Of a DNA stretch of 64,000 nucleotides, positions 16,487 to 24,802 are shown piece after piece. The notes beneath the pieces are model-generated. The model had not been told where the DNA came from and searched no databases. It worked only from the letters and a program-made list of their open reading frames with translations. The DNA is from Athalassotoga sp964433875 (lineage in GTDB: Bacteria > Thermotogota > Thermotogae > Mesoaciditogales > Mesoaciditogaceae), in the NCBI GenBank assembly GCA_964433875.1, contig CAYSSO010000004.1, forward strand, positions 26,758-90,757, given 5' to 3'. Positions within the stretch are counted from its first letter, which is position 1. Each line of letters begins with the position of its first letter. The translations under genes were made by a program, and so were the position numbers.

Positions 16487-16834
16487 TTATTCTTCGTATT
16501 TCCTTACCTCTTCTAAGGTTTCAACGGCTCTTCTCAGATGTGGGATGACTATCGATCCTCCAACGATAAGACCAACATCGAAGGCCTCGAAGATCTCGGC
16601 ATCGCTCAATCCTTCCTTTACACATTCGATTATATGATAAGTTATACAATCATCGCATCTTAAAACCATAGAAGCGACAAGGCCAAGGAGTTCTTTTGTC
16701 TTTTTAGGAAGGGCGCCATTTTCGTACACGGCAGAGTCGAGATTAAAAAATCTTTTTGTTGAGATCGTTCCCTGATTCAAGATCTTTTCATTCATCTTTT
16801 GACGGTAAATTTTGAACTCTTCGAGTTTTGACAT
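16487..16834 (-). CDS. AhpD/carboxymuconolactone decarboxylase-like protein
   Basis: The 115-residue protein has the CMD-family helix pattern with the redox motif RCDDCITYHI (CxxC followed by His three residues later), as in AhpD peroxidase-like proteins that act in thiol-dependent peroxide defence. The ATG at 16834 has GAGGTG upstream. It follows the rnf operon with two hairpins in the gap and converges on the clamp-like gene with one base between the stops. Substrate and electron donor are unknown. Confidence 0.85.
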   Translation of the reverse strand: MSKLEEFKIYRQKMNEKILNQGTISTKRFFNLDSAVYENGALPKKTKELLGLVASMVLRCDDCITYHIIECVKEGLSDAEIFEAFDVGLIVGGSIVIPHLRRAVETLEEVRKYEE

Positions 16835-16856
16835 CTGTATCACCTCTTTTAAAAAG

Positions 16857-16905
16857 CCAATACCATTGCAATTGGTTTTAGAGAGGACAGGATATCCTGT
16901 CCTCT
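16857..16905. terminator. Two inverted repeats between rnfB and the AhpD-like gene
   Basis: A perfect 24-base palindrome at 16882-16905 (arm AGAGGACAGG, loop ATAT) stands four bases after the rnfB stop. A second repeat CCAAT (16857-16861)/ATTGG (16871-16875) follows, with a T5 run on the minus strand at 16851-16855. The plus-strand side of the palindrome leads into TTAATTATTTTT. Together they look like an end-of-operon signal or attenuator for rnf, possibly bidirectional; neither U-tract is ideal. Confidence 0.45.
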
Positions 16906-16908
16906 TAA

Positions 16909-17220
16909 TTATTTTTCATTAACTTTTTCGTTGGACACCGACATTATATCCTTTATCTTGTCGCTAACGCCGGCCTTTCTTCCCGGCACGCAAAGATCGA
17001 AAGATGCGTGTTGCTCGACTATTGCGTGCGCGTAAGCGGCACATCCTGCGTAGCCGCACATGCCGCAATTGGCGCCCGGGAGGACGTTGATTATCTCTTC
17101 AACCTTTGGATCTTCTTTGACTTCAAATTTTTTCGCGGCCACAGAAAGTGCCAGACCTATTCCAAAACCCATTATTCCAAGTACCAAAATAGAATAAACA
17201 AATGTCATCATGTCACTCAC
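16909..17220 (-). CDS. rnfB: Short RnfB: membrane anchor plus single Fe-S domain
   Basis: RnfB normally passes electrons from ferredoxin into the Rnf ion pump. This protein has only 103 residues: an N-terminal membrane span (FVYSILVLGIMGFGIGLAL) and the four-cysteine cluster domain (NVLPGANCGMCGYAGCAAY...FDLCVPG). The two [4Fe-4S] ferredoxin-type modules that follow in typical 260-330-residue RnfB proteins are missing, and only a hairpin follows the stop. No cysteine-rich continuation exists in another frame. GTG start overlaps the rnfA stop. The position as last gene of rnfCDGEAB supports the identity. Confidence 0.85.
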   Translation of the reverse strand: MSDMMTFVYSILVLGIMGFGIGLALSVAAKKFEVKEDPKVEEIINVLPGANCGMCGYAGCAAYAHAIVEQHASFDLCVPGRKAGVSDKIKDIMSVSNEKVNEK

Positions 17221-17807
17221 GCCTTTATCATACCGTTAAAGGCCATAAAGCCCATCGAAAGGACAAAAGCCGTTATAAAAGCGGCTGGCATTCCTTCGAA
17301 GACAGGAGGAAGTTCGTCTATGCTAAGTCTTTCTCTTATAGATGCGAAGAGAATAATCGCAAGGGCATAGCCGAGCGCAGAACCGACTGTGTTGAAGACT
17401 GTTTGAAGAAAATCGTAATTCTGGTTCAAATTCAAAAGCACAACTCCAAGGACGGCGCAGTTCGTGGTTATGAGTGGAAGGTATATTCCGAGCGCATTGT
17501 AAAGTACGGGATTCGTTTTTTTAACGAAGATCTCTATGAACTGGACAAGAGCCGCTATTACAAGAACGAAAACGAGAATTTGCAAAAATTCTATGTGCCA
17601 GGCCACAAGCAGAAGGTTAAGTATCCACGCGGCAAGACCCGAGACAACCATGACGAATATAACGGCTATTGACATTCCGACGGCCGTATCTATTTTCTGC
17701 GATACTCCAAAGAAAGAGCACATTCCGAGGAATCGGGAGAGCAAAAAGTTGTAAACTAACATCGCAGAAAACATCAAAGCAAATAATTCACCAAAATTCG
17801 CGCTCAT
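17217..17807 (-). CDS. rnfA: Rnf complex membrane subunit RnfA
   Basis: RnfA is an integral membrane subunit of the ferredoxin:NAD+ oxidoreductase that pumps Na+ or H+. The 196-residue protein has six hydrophobic spans and the conserved half-span cysteine segments FLGMCSFFGVS and LITTNCAVLGV. With RnfE these form an intramembrane [2Fe-2S] site. ATG overlaps the rnfE stop (ATGA). Confidence 0.95.
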   Translation of the reverse strand: MSANFGELFALMFSAMLVYNFLLSRFLGMCSFFGVSQKIDTAVGMSIAVIFVMVVSGLAAWILNLLLVAWHIEFLQILVFVLVIAALVQFIEIFVKKTNPVLYNALGIYLPLITTNCAVLGVVLLNLNQNYDFLQTVFNTVGSALGYALAIILFASIRERLSIDELPPVFEGMPAAFITAFVLSMGFMAFNGMIKA

Positions 17808-18439
17808 TTATTTTCACTTCCTTGCGGTTTTCTTTCACTTCTTATTTTCCCTATATATCTGAACAATCCCATGTAAAGCCCTATGACAAGGAATGCTCCC
17901 GGAGGAAGCGCCACGACAAAAACATTGTAGGCCTCAGGCCATATTCTGTACCCAAAAATAGTGCCGGCATCAAATAATTCTCTTGTTATTCCTATAAGCA
18001 TTATGGCACCGAGAAAGCCTATGCCCATACCAAGCCCATCGAGGAATGATTGCCATGGACCGTGCTTGGATGCGAAGGCCTCGGCACGCCCGAGTGGAAT
18101 ACAGTTAACGACTATCAAAGGTATGTATATTCCAAGGCTTACCCACAAACTATAAGTATAACCGTGCATCAAAAGGTTTACCATCGTGACAAATGCGGCT
18201 ATTATTGATATGTATACGGGTATTCTTATTTGATTGGGAATAACATTTCTTACGAATGAGATGAACAAATTCGAGATCGCGAGGACTCCGAGTGTTGCCA
18301 ATCCCATGCCAAGCGCGTTTTCAGCACTTGTCGAAACGGCAAGCACGGGACACATTCCGAGCACTTGAACAAATGTCGGATTTTGTTTTATCCATCCAGC
18401 CGTTAAAACGGCCCAGTCTGAAAGTTTGTTTTCGGCCAT
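17804..18439 (-). CDS. rnfE: Rnf complex membrane subunit RnfE
   Basis: The 211-residue protein is the RnfA paralog RnfE, with six hydrophobic spans and the matching cysteines in QVLGMCPVLAVS and IVVNCIPLGRAEAF. The ATG at 18439 lies seven bases after GGAGG and overlaps the rnfG stop; a GTG three bases earlier is an alternative. The basic C-terminus (GKIRSERKPQGSENK) faces the cytoplasm by the positive-inside rule. Confidence 0.95.
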   Translation of the reverse strand: MAENKLSDWAVLTAGWIKQNPTFVQVLGMCPVLAVSTSAENALGMGLATLGVLAISNLFISFVRNVIPNQIRIPVYISIIAAFVTMVNLLMHGYTYSLWVSLGIYIPLIVVNCIPLGRAEAFASKHGPWQSFLDGLGMGIGFLGAIMLIGITRELFDAGTIFGYRIWPEAYNVFVVALPPGAFLVIGLYMGLFRYIGKIRSERKPQGSENK

Positions 18440-19158
18440 CACTTTGCCTCCTTTTCAAGAAATTCATACATGGCATTCAATGTATTCGCAACAGATCTTG
18501 GGGTTATCGTCGCTCCGGTCATAACATCGCTTGTGACTACAATTCCTTCTTTTTTGTAGTTTGGAATTTCAGATTTGTAATTTGCCGGTAACGGGAAAAG
18601 ATCTGCGTCTTTGTTTACTTTTATGCCATCTTTGAAACCTGAATTCGGTATGTCAAAAAATCTGCTTCTGACATCCGGATCGTTTATCTTTGCTCCAAGG
18701 CCTGGTGTCTCATTCGAATAATCTATTACATCTATGGCATTTTCAAAGAATCCTCCGTTTTTTTGCTGGATAAAAGATGCGACGGTTACAACCCTCCCAC
18801 CAAAGCCTATACCGTAACCTGTTAAGACGTAGATGTTGCTTCCGTCCTTTCCCTTAAAAAGGTAAGCGGGAGAAAGGACATAGCCGGGTAATTTGGGATT
18901 GGAGTAGAGTACGCCAGAAGAGTTTGATTTCCATATCTTAGCGTTAAGTTCAGCCATAGTTTGGGGAATCTGGCTTTGACTGACAAGCAACTGTCCCGTC
19001 GTCTGATCTGTAAGCACAAACTTTATAGCCTCAAACTTGGCGTTCAAATCGGCCTTTGCAATAGGTGCGTATGTCATGAGATAAATGCCAGCCAGACCGA
19101 CTCCTATTATGACCATTACAAGTGTAAGGATTAAGGCAATTTTAACGTGGTTAGACAT
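18439..19158 (-). CDS. rnfG: Rnf complex flavoprotein subunit RnfG
   Basis: RnfG is anchored by one N-terminal span (IALILTLVMVIIGVGLAGIYLM) and exposes an FMN-binding domain. The flavinylation motif DVMTGATITPRSV holds the threonine to which FMN is attached by a phosphoester bond (S/T-GAT motif). The earlier NETPGLGAKI segment is also family-typical. The gene overlaps the rnfD end by eight bases. Attachment requires an ApbE flavin transferase, which is not in this window. Confidence 0.95.
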   Translation of the reverse strand: MSNHVKIALILTLVMVIIGVGLAGIYLMTYAPIAKADLNAKFEAIKFVLTDQTTGQLLVSQSQIPQTMAELNAKIWKSNSSGVLYSNPKLPGYVLSPAYLFKGKDGSNIYVLTGYGIGFGGRVVTVASFIQQKNGGFFENAIDVIDYSNETPGLGAKINDPDVRSRFFDIPNSGFKDGIKVNKDADLFPLPANYKSEIPNYKKEGIVVTSDVMTGATITPRSVANTLNAMYEFLEKEAK

Positions 19159-20140
19159 TTTCTTTCACCGTCCCGAAGACTCTTCTTTTGGTAAACTGGT
19201 TTATGAATGGTACAAGTGCGTTCATAAGAATTATGGCAAAATTGACGCCTTCAGGATACGCCCCAATGTATCTTATAAGTACGGTTATAACGCCAGCACC
19301 TATTCCAAAGATCCATTTCCCTCGCGGTGTGACAGGGCTTGTAACGGGATCTGTTGCCATAAAGAGAGCACCTAACATTAAACCACCAACCATTATCGAA
19401 GTTAAAGGATCGTAATAAGCCGAAGGATTGGCAAGCCAGAAGATGGCGGAAAGCACAAAGGTTGTTCCTATGTATGCAACGGGTATTTCGTATGAAACGA
19501 TTTTTCTCCACCACAGATAAAGGAAACCTATTATCAAAAGCAAAGCACTCGTCTCACCGGCGGAACCTGGAATTATCCCAAGAAATGATGTCCATGTTAG
19601 ATTATGAAAAAGTTGTGTTGCGGCGGCGACTCCGTGCAATTTTGCCTCTCCTAAAGGAGTCGCAGTGGTGGCCACATCGTACGCCGGAGTCCAGAAGTGA
19701 AGCCAGTTGACTTGCGGCCACGTTATCATTGCAACTGGAAAGGAGATGTACATGAAAAGACGTCCCACCAGTGCTGGATTGAAGGGATTATTTCCTATGC
19801 CTCCGAATATTTCCTTTCCTATGATTATCGCGACTAAAATACCCGTGGCCATCGTCCACCATGATATACCGGCCGGGACGTTGAAAACAAGCAAAAGCGC
19901 TGTAACGGAAGCAGAGAGATCGGGAACAAAATCCTTCTTTTTTCTGAAAACTCTCATGACAAAAAATTCGAGAAATTCTGCAAAAGCCATGGATCCAATC
20001 TCTAAAAGTAGCATGTACCATCCCCACATCAAAACTGCCAAGATGGCTGCCGGAGTTAGGGCTATGAGAACATCTAACATTATCCTTCTTGTCGATATAT
20101 TGTCGTGAATGTGGGGAGCCGGTCCTGTGAGTAATTTCAT
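19151..20140 (-). CDS. rnfD: Rnf complex membrane subunit RnfD
   Basis: RnfD is a multi-span membrane subunit binding FMN. The 329-residue protein begins MKLLTGPAPHIHDNISTRR, typical of the family, has NNPFNPALVGRLF, and carries ATTATPLGEA where other RnfD/NqrB proteins have the S/T-GAT flavin-attachment motif; here the glycine is replaced by threonine. The ATG at 20140 has GGAG eight bases upstream, and the gap to rnfC is four bases. A longer frame from 20170 lacks support. Confidence 0.93.
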   Translation of the reverse strand: MKLLTGPAPHIHDNISTRRIMLDVLIALTPAAILAVLMWGWYMLLLEIGSMAFAEFLEFFVMRVFRKKKDFVPDLSASVTALLLVFNVPAGISWWTMATGILVAIIIGKEIFGGIGNNPFNPALVGRLFMYISFPVAMITWPQVNWLHFWTPAYDVATTATPLGEAKLHGVAAATQLFHNLTWTSFLGIIPGSAGETSALLLIIGFLYLWWRKIVSYEIPVAYIGTTFVLSAIFWLANPSAYYDPLTSIMVGGLMLGALFMATDPVTSPVTPRGKWIFGIGAGVITVLIRYIGAYPEGVNFAIILMNALVPFINQFTKRRVFGTVKENV

Positions 20141-20144
20141 AAGA

Positions 20145-21446
20145 TCATCTCCTACCAAGAGTTCTAACAACTAATTTTGCGGTCTTAAAAGCCTTAACGT
20201 GATCTATGTTTGCAGGACACACATAGGCACACGAGCCACACTCTATGCAATCCATCAGATGCTCTTCTTTCATCTCATTGAACATCTTTTTCTTAAACAT
20301 CTTGTAAAGCAGGTAAGGCTCAAGTTGTGTCGGGCATGCCTCAACGCATCTATAACACCTTATACAATTAGTTTCCGCGTCTTTTTTCACAATACCTTCA
20401 GGCAAAAAGGTTATTCCAGATGTACCTTTCGAGATCCCTATCTGAATGGAGTCTACGGAGACACCCGTCATCGGGCCACCGAGTATGACGCGGCCGCTTT
20501 CCGTATTCACTTCTGCGTAATCTAAAAGATCGGAGATAGGCGTTCCTATCCTTGCGAAAACATTCTTTTGATTTTTTACGCCTTCCCCTGTTAAGGTTAG
20601 ACCTCTTTCTATAAGCGGTTCTCCAAATTCAAGTGCGCGATAAATTGCCCTTGCAGTCGAAACATTATCCACGACAACGCCCACATCCATTGGGAGGCCG
20701 CCGGATGGTACCTGCTTTTTTGTTATGGCATAGATAAGATGTTTTTCCGATCCCTGAGGATATTTCGTTGGAAGCGCAACAACCTCGATTCCAAAAGCAT
20801 TTCCGGCTTTTTTCATACTCTCGATGGCGTCGGGTTTGTTCTCTTCAATGCCTACGAAGATCTTCGTTGCCCCGACAGATTTTGCAATGGCAACGCCGCC
20901 TTTACATATCTCTTCGGCATATTCAACCATCATGCGCTGATCTATCGTCAGATATGGCTCGCATTCGGCACCGTTCAGGATAACGGTATCTACTTTTTTT
21001 GAGGGTGAAAGTTTAACGTGCGTTGGGAAGGTTGCACCTCCAAGGCCTACGATGCCAGCCTCGGCGACCCTTTTTTTGATCTCTTCAGGGGTATATTCGG
21101 TGTAGGGCTTGGCGCTTAACTTTACCCACTCATCTTCTGCCGTTCTCTCGATGACAACGACGTCTGCCGGCCTTCCGGTAACTGGATGTTTTTCTTTTTT
21201 TATCTCAATTACCTTTCCTGTTACTGGTGAATGAAGAGGAACAGAAACGAAACCGTCTGCCTCCGCTATTTTTTGGCCGGTCTTCACCTCACTTCCGACC
21301 TGAACAATTAGTTTCGGAGGGTTGCCAGAGTTTTGGGCCACAAATATGGAATATCTCTTTGATGGTTTTAGATTCTCAATCTTGGAATCTTTTGCCAGTT
21401 TTTTGGTGGGAGGATGGATTCCTCCTTTAAATCTCCAGACCAACAA
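20145..21446 (-). CDS. rnfC: Rnf complex NADH-binding subunit RnfC
   Basis: RnfC is the peripheral subunit that reduces NAD+. It shows the GLGGATFPTHVK glycine-rich site and GAECEPYLTIDQR (Complex I 51-kDa-like fold), then two [4Fe-4S] motifs near the C-terminus: CIRCYRCVEACP and CIECGSCAYVCP. The N-terminal barrel-sandwich domain (HSPVTGKVIEI) is also typical. Translation uses one of two tandem TTG codons (21446 or 21443) after AAGGAG. It starts the rnf cluster 14 bases after pgi. Confidence 0.95.
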   Translation of the reverse strand: MLVWRFKGGIHPPTKKLAKDSKIENLKPSKRYSIFVAQNSGNPPKLIVQVGSEVKTGQKIAEADGFVSVPLHSPVTGKVIEIKKEKHPVTGRPADVVVIERTAEDEWVKLSAKPYTEYTPEEIKKRVAEAGIVGLGGATFPTHVKLSPSKKVDTVILNGAECEPYLTIDQRMMVEYAEEICKGGVAIAKSVGATKIFVGIEENKPDAIESMKKAGNAFGIEVVALPTKYPQGSEKHLIYAITKKQVPSGGLPMDVGVVVDNVSTARAIYRALEFGEPLIERGLTLTGEGVKNQKNVFARIGTPISDLLDYAEVNTESGRVILGGPMTGVSVDSIQIGISKGTSGITFLPEGIVKKDAETNCIRCYRCVEACPTQLEPYLLYKMFKKKMFNEMKEEHLMDCIECGSCAYVCPANIDHVKAFKTAKLVVRTLGRR

Positions 21447-21460
21447 GATCTCTCATCTCC

Positions 21461-22831
21461 TTAAATTTTAAAGGTTTTTAGATTTTTCTTTAAATCTTCG
21501 ATGTGTGTCTTCTGATCTTCATATCCCTTTCTGTTCATCAAAGCGTAGGTGTTTTTCTTTCCGAGTTCGACTCCCGGCTGATCAAATGTGTTTATGTTGT
21601 ACAAAAAGCCCATAGCGGTAACAAGAATCTCGTAATATCCAAAGAATCTTCCAATTTCACCTTCATCTATTGATTCAAGGGAAATAGTCAAATTTGGCCT
21701 TCCGTGTTCGAGAAGGGCAAGACCAGTGGCTTCCTGTTCGTAATTTATAAGTTCTTCGAGGCCATGGCCGCAAAGGTAAGAAAGTTCTTTTCTGTCATGA
21801 TGAATTACCGGTATTTTTAAGTTTCTTCTGAATTTTTCGACTCTGAGAAATGTTATTATCTTGTCATTAGGTCCTTCCATGTAAAGTTGAACTTGAGAAT
21901 GCTGATCTATAGTTCCAAGGGATTTTATAGGAGTCTGTCCGGCATGTACAGTTTCTCCCGTAAGCGATTTTTCTTTTCCAAGAGATTCGGCCCACAACTG
22001 CCTGTACCAGTCCGCGAGGGTGTAAAGCGCGTTTGAATATGGCATCATAACGGATATGGATTTGCCTTTCTGAGAATAAAGATAATGAATGGCACTGTTT
22101 AAAAGCACTGGATTTTTAAAGGTATCATCTTCTTCTTTGAATCTGTCGAGTTCTTCCTGCGCGCCGTTTAACATCTTCCTTATATCGACGCCCAAAGCGG
22201 CGGCGCTTAGCAGGCCGACTGCTGTGAGCACGCTGAACCTTCCTCCGACATTTGGGGGTATATCGAGAACAGGGATGTCTTCGTCTATGGCGATCTTTCT
22301 TAAGACCCCTTCGACTGGATCGGTTGTGAAGATAAGGTGATCTCTCGGATCAAGTCCTCGCGTTTCGAGAAGTCCTCTTACGATTAAATAATTACTCATC
22401 GTTTCGGCAGTCGATCCTGATTTGCTCACAACATTGAACACACTTTCGGCCGGATCGATGACATCGAGAATCGATCCGATATGTTCCGGATCGACATTAT
22501 CCATTACGAAGAATTTCGGAAGGTTATTTCTTTTTTCTCTCGGCAGACTATTCCACATGGGATGGCGAAGGGCTCCCTGAATAGCCTGATTTCCAAGGGC
22601 GGATCCACCTATACCCACAAGAACAAAATTCTCAAAATTTTTGCATCTTTCTGCCATTTTGAGAATACTGCCTATGTGTGATTGATCGCTGAACACCTTG
22701 GCAAAGCCCGGGGGATTTTGCCTGAAATTTTCGAGAAAAGTGTGTAATCTTCCGGTTATTCCCTTTATATCTTCATATCTGATGCCATCAGATAAGTTCT
22801 CACCAAAAGCATTGGTGAAATCGAATTTCAA
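21461..22831 (-). CDS. pgi: Glucose-6-phosphate isomerase
   Basis: Pgi interconverts glucose-6-phosphate and fructose-6-phosphate. The 456-residue protein contains VLVGIGGSALGNQAI, the phosphate-binding VVSKSGSTAETMSNY, GGRFSVLTAVGLL and the C-terminal LGKKNTYALM segment expected for bacterial Pgi of this size. The TTG start follows GGGAGG. Gaps of 27 bases to apt and 14 bases to rnfC indicate one transcript joining glycolysis with the Rnf pump. Confidence 0.95.
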   Translation of the reverse strand: MKFDFTNAFGENLSDGIRYEDIKGITGRLHTFLENFRQNPPGFAKVFSDQSHIGSILKMAERCKNFENFVLVGIGGSALGNQAIQGALRHPMWNSLPREKRNNLPKFFVMDNVDPEHIGSILDVIDPAESVFNVVSKSGSTAETMSNYLIVRGLLETRGLDPRDHLIFTTDPVEGVLRKIAIDEDIPVLDIPPNVGGRFSVLTAVGLLSAAALGVDIRKMLNGAQEELDRFKEEDDTFKNPVLLNSAIHYLYSQKGKSISVMMPYSNALYTLADWYRQLWAESLGKEKSLTGETVHAGQTPIKSLGTIDQHSQVQLYMEGPNDKIITFLRVEKFRRNLKIPVIHHDRKELSYLCGHGLEELINYEQEATGLALLEHGRPNLTISLESIDEGEIGRFFGYYEILVTAMGFLYNINTFDQPGVELGKKNTYALMNRKGYEDQKTHIEDLKKNLKTFKI

Positions 22832-22858
22832 AATAAATTCCTCCCTTCAAGACATAAA

Positions 22859-23374
22859 TTAATATGTCAAAAGCGTTTTAACCTCATAATTTCTAAGGTT
22901 CTTTCTCGGCTCGAGGAAAGAGAGTTCCCCAAGAAAGACCATTCCACTGACTATTCCGCCTAATTTTTCAACGAGGTGGGCCATTGCAAGGGAAGTGCCA
23001 CCCGTTGCAAGTATGTCATCAATTATTACAACCCTTTCATTTGGATCTATTGCATCGACGTGCATTTCAATTTTTGATTTGGCATACTCAAGGTAATATT
23101 CTTCGTTTATTGTGAAATAAGGCAATTTGCCCGGTTTTCTTATTGGGACGAAACCCGCTTTCAGATTGTAAGCGATGGGAGCCGCGAAAATAAAGCCGCG
23201 CGCTTCTGCAGCGACGATCTTTTGAGGATTGAATTGTGCGGCCAGTTTAGACATTTCTTCTATGGCAAATGCAAAAGCCTCCGGATCTTTCAAAAGAGGA
23301 GTTATGTCCTTAAAAACAACTCCTTCTTTTGGAAAATTCTGTATATCACGTATGTAAGATTTAAGTTCTATCAA
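22859..23374 (-). CDS. apt: Adenine phosphoribosyltransferase
   Basis: Apt converts adenine plus PRPP to AMP. The 171-residue protein has the PRPP loop VVIIDDILATGGTSLAMA, the FKDITPLLKDPEAF N-terminus and VAAEARGFIFAAPIAY. Translation probably starts at TTG 23374 after GGGAGG. It is the first gene of the apt-pgi-rnf operon; a TATAAT at 23450-23455 (minus) and an inverted repeat lie upstream. Confidence 0.93.
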   Translation of the reverse strand: MIELKSYIRDIQNFPKEGVVFKDITPLLKDPEAFAFAIEEMSKLAAQFNPQKIVAAEARGFIFAAPIAYNLKAGFVPIRKPGKLPYFTINEEYYLEYAKSKIEMHVDAIDPNERVVIIDDILATGGTSLAMAHLVEKLGGIVSGMVFLGELSFLEPRKNLRNYEVKTLLTY

Positions 23375-23416
23375 AGTTTACACTTCCTCCCGATCGAATT
23401 TGCACATGAAATATGA

Positions 23417-23440
23417 TATCACAAAAAATACTTTGTGATA
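23417..23440. repeat. Inverted repeat TATCACAAA-N6-TTTGTGATA upstream of apt
   Basis: Perfect nine-base arms (23417-23425 and 23432-23440) with a six-base spacer stand between the candidate TATAAT of apt (23450-23455, minus) and its start. If that -10 is used, the repeat begins within a few bases of +1. It is either a repressor operator or a 5'-terminal mRNA stem-loop of the apt-pgi-rnf transcript. It is inverted relative to the CRP pattern and only loosely like Rex boxes. Confidence 0.5.
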
Positions 23441-23463
23441 AACGAGATAATTATACCAGTTTT

Positions 23464-23485
23464 AATGCTTTTTTAAGAAAGCATT
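23464..23485. repeat. Inverted repeat AATGCTTT-N6-AAAGCATT in the apt/marR divergent region
   Basis: Perfect eight-base arms with spacer TTTAAG lie just upstream of the candidate apt -10. The rest of the region (23486-23656) is AT-rich. It includes a TTCAA (23615-23619)/TTGAA (23637-23641) pair flanking a TATGAT (23630-23635) right before the marR ribosome site, a plausible MarR operator and -10. I see no gene in 23375-23656. Confidence 0.4.
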
Positions 23486-23656
23486 CTCCAACAGAAGTGG
23501 GGAAATTCCTGCTTAAAAAGGGTTAAAATCTTTGATCAAGCAAAAGTCCATCCGGGTAGTTCCTAAATTTAAATCATAAGTTAATACAAAATTCAATAAT
23601 ACAAAAGTAAAAAGTTCAAAAATGAATTATATGATATTGAAATGGAGGGTGAAAGA

Positions 23657-24121
23657 ATGAAGCGTGAAGTTCCAGAAGATCTCTTGATGGCTTATTCTGC
23701 CTTTTCGAAGATCGTCTTTAAGAGTTTTGATTACTCCAAAACAAAACTCCCAAAGACATCTGCATCCATTCTTATCTTTATGAGAAGGCATTCCCAAAAT
23801 CGTGCGCAGATGTCTGAAATAGAAAACAAATATGGATTCGTCAAAAGTACAATTACAGCGGCAACAGACGTGCTTGTCAGGGAAGGCTATGTTAAAAGAT
23901 ACAGAACTGATGAGGACAGAAGGGCTGTTTTCATAGAGTTAACTGAAAAGGGAATGGAAAAGGCGGCCGAGATAGAAAAGAGTATGAAAGAATATGTCAA
24001 TGAAAAATTGAGCGTACTTTCTGACGAACAATTTGAAAAACTTCTTGATGCCTTTTCAATAATAAAAGAAAGTGCCGAAATTTTAAAAAATTTCGAAATC
24101 AATAGTAAAAAGGAGGAATAA
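23657..24121 (+). CDS. MarR-family transcriptional regulator
   Basis: The 154-residue protein is all-helical with the winged-helix core AQMSEIENKYGFVKSTITAATDVLVREGYVKRY followed by the wing RTDEDRRAVFIELTEKGME, the MarR signature. The ATG at 23657 has GGAGGG at good spacing; an ATG 15 bases upstream lacks one. It heads an operon with a metallo-hydrolase and a 14-span MFS pump, the usual arrangement of a drug- or phenolic-responsive repressor autoregulating its efflux system. Confidence 0.9.
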   Translation: MKREVPEDLLMAYSAFSKIVFKSFDYSKTKLPKTSASILIFMRRHSQNRAQMSEIENKYGFVKSTITAATDVLVREGYVKRYRTDEDRRAVFIELTEKGMEKAAEIEKSMKEYVNEKLSVLSDEQFEKLLDAFSIIKESAEILKNFEINSKKEE

Positions 24122-24123
24122 TC

Positions 24124-24798
24124 GTGGAGATAACAAATGGCATTCACCTTGTAGATGGTACAAATGCCAACGTTTACATCATTTTGGGAGATAATTTGAC
24201 GGTGATAGATACAGGTATGCCCGGTCAGTTAAACAAAATCGTCGATTACGTAAAATCGATTGGCAAGAACCCTTCCGACATTTCAAAAATAGTTCTTACA
24301 CACTGTCATGTTGATCATATAGGAAATGCCTATGAATTGAAAAAAATAACCGGTGCAATGCTGTACGTTCACGAAAAGGAAGCCCCGTACGTAGCCGGAA
24401 AAGAAAAACTTCCATCGCCCAAAGGATTTACAGGTGCCGCGATGAAAGTCGCTTCCACATTCATGAAGGTGAAGTACGTTGAACCGGATTTCTTGATCAA
24501 AGAAGGAGACAATGTAGATGATCTTGTCGTTATTCACAATCCGGGCCATACGCCCGGTAGCATCTCGCTCTACAGCAAAGAAAGAAAGGTAATCTTTGTT
24601 GGAGACGAATTGAGATACATAGATGGAAAGATTCAAGGCCCTCCGGAACAATTCACACCGGATATGGATCTGGCGATAAGGTCTATGGAAAAACTCACAA
24701 AGATCGAGTACGATATCATGTTAAGCGGTCACGGAATGCCGCTAAAGACTAACGCATCGGAAAAGGTCAAAGAATTTTACAAAACGCTTAGAAGGTGA
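24124..24798 (+). CDS. Metallo-beta-lactamase-fold hydrolase
   Basis: The 224-residue protein has the binuclear metal motif THCHVDHIGN (HxHxDH), the third His in NPGHTPGSIS, the bridging Asp in FVGDELR and the last His in LSGHGMPL. This is a glyoxalase II-like or lactonase-like member; the substrate is unknown. The GTG start follows the marR stop by two bases, with AAGGAGG inside the end of marR. Its place between a MarR regulator and an efflux pump suggests detoxification. Confidence 0.9.
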   Translation: MEITNGIHLVDGTNANVYIILGDNLTVIDTGMPGQLNKIVDYVKSIGKNPSDISKIVLTHCHVDHIGNAYELKKITGAMLYVHEKEAPYVAGKEKLPSPKGFTGAAMKVASTFMKVKYVEPDFLIKEGDNVDDLVVIHNPGHTPGSISLYSKERKVIFVGDELRYIDGKIQGPPEQFTPDMDLAIRSMEKLTKIEYDIMLSGHGMPLKTNASEKVKEFYKTLRR

Positions 24799-24802
24799 TA
24801 GA

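Noticed and set aside
16857..16908. Remnant of the missing RnfB ferredoxin domains
   Set aside because: Only 50 bases with hairpins separate the stop from the next gene control region; no cysteine motif is encoded in any frame.
23417..23440. CRP-type operator before apt
   Set aside because: The half-sites are in the reverse order (TCACA first, TGTGA second) compared with the TGTGA-N6-TCACA consensus.
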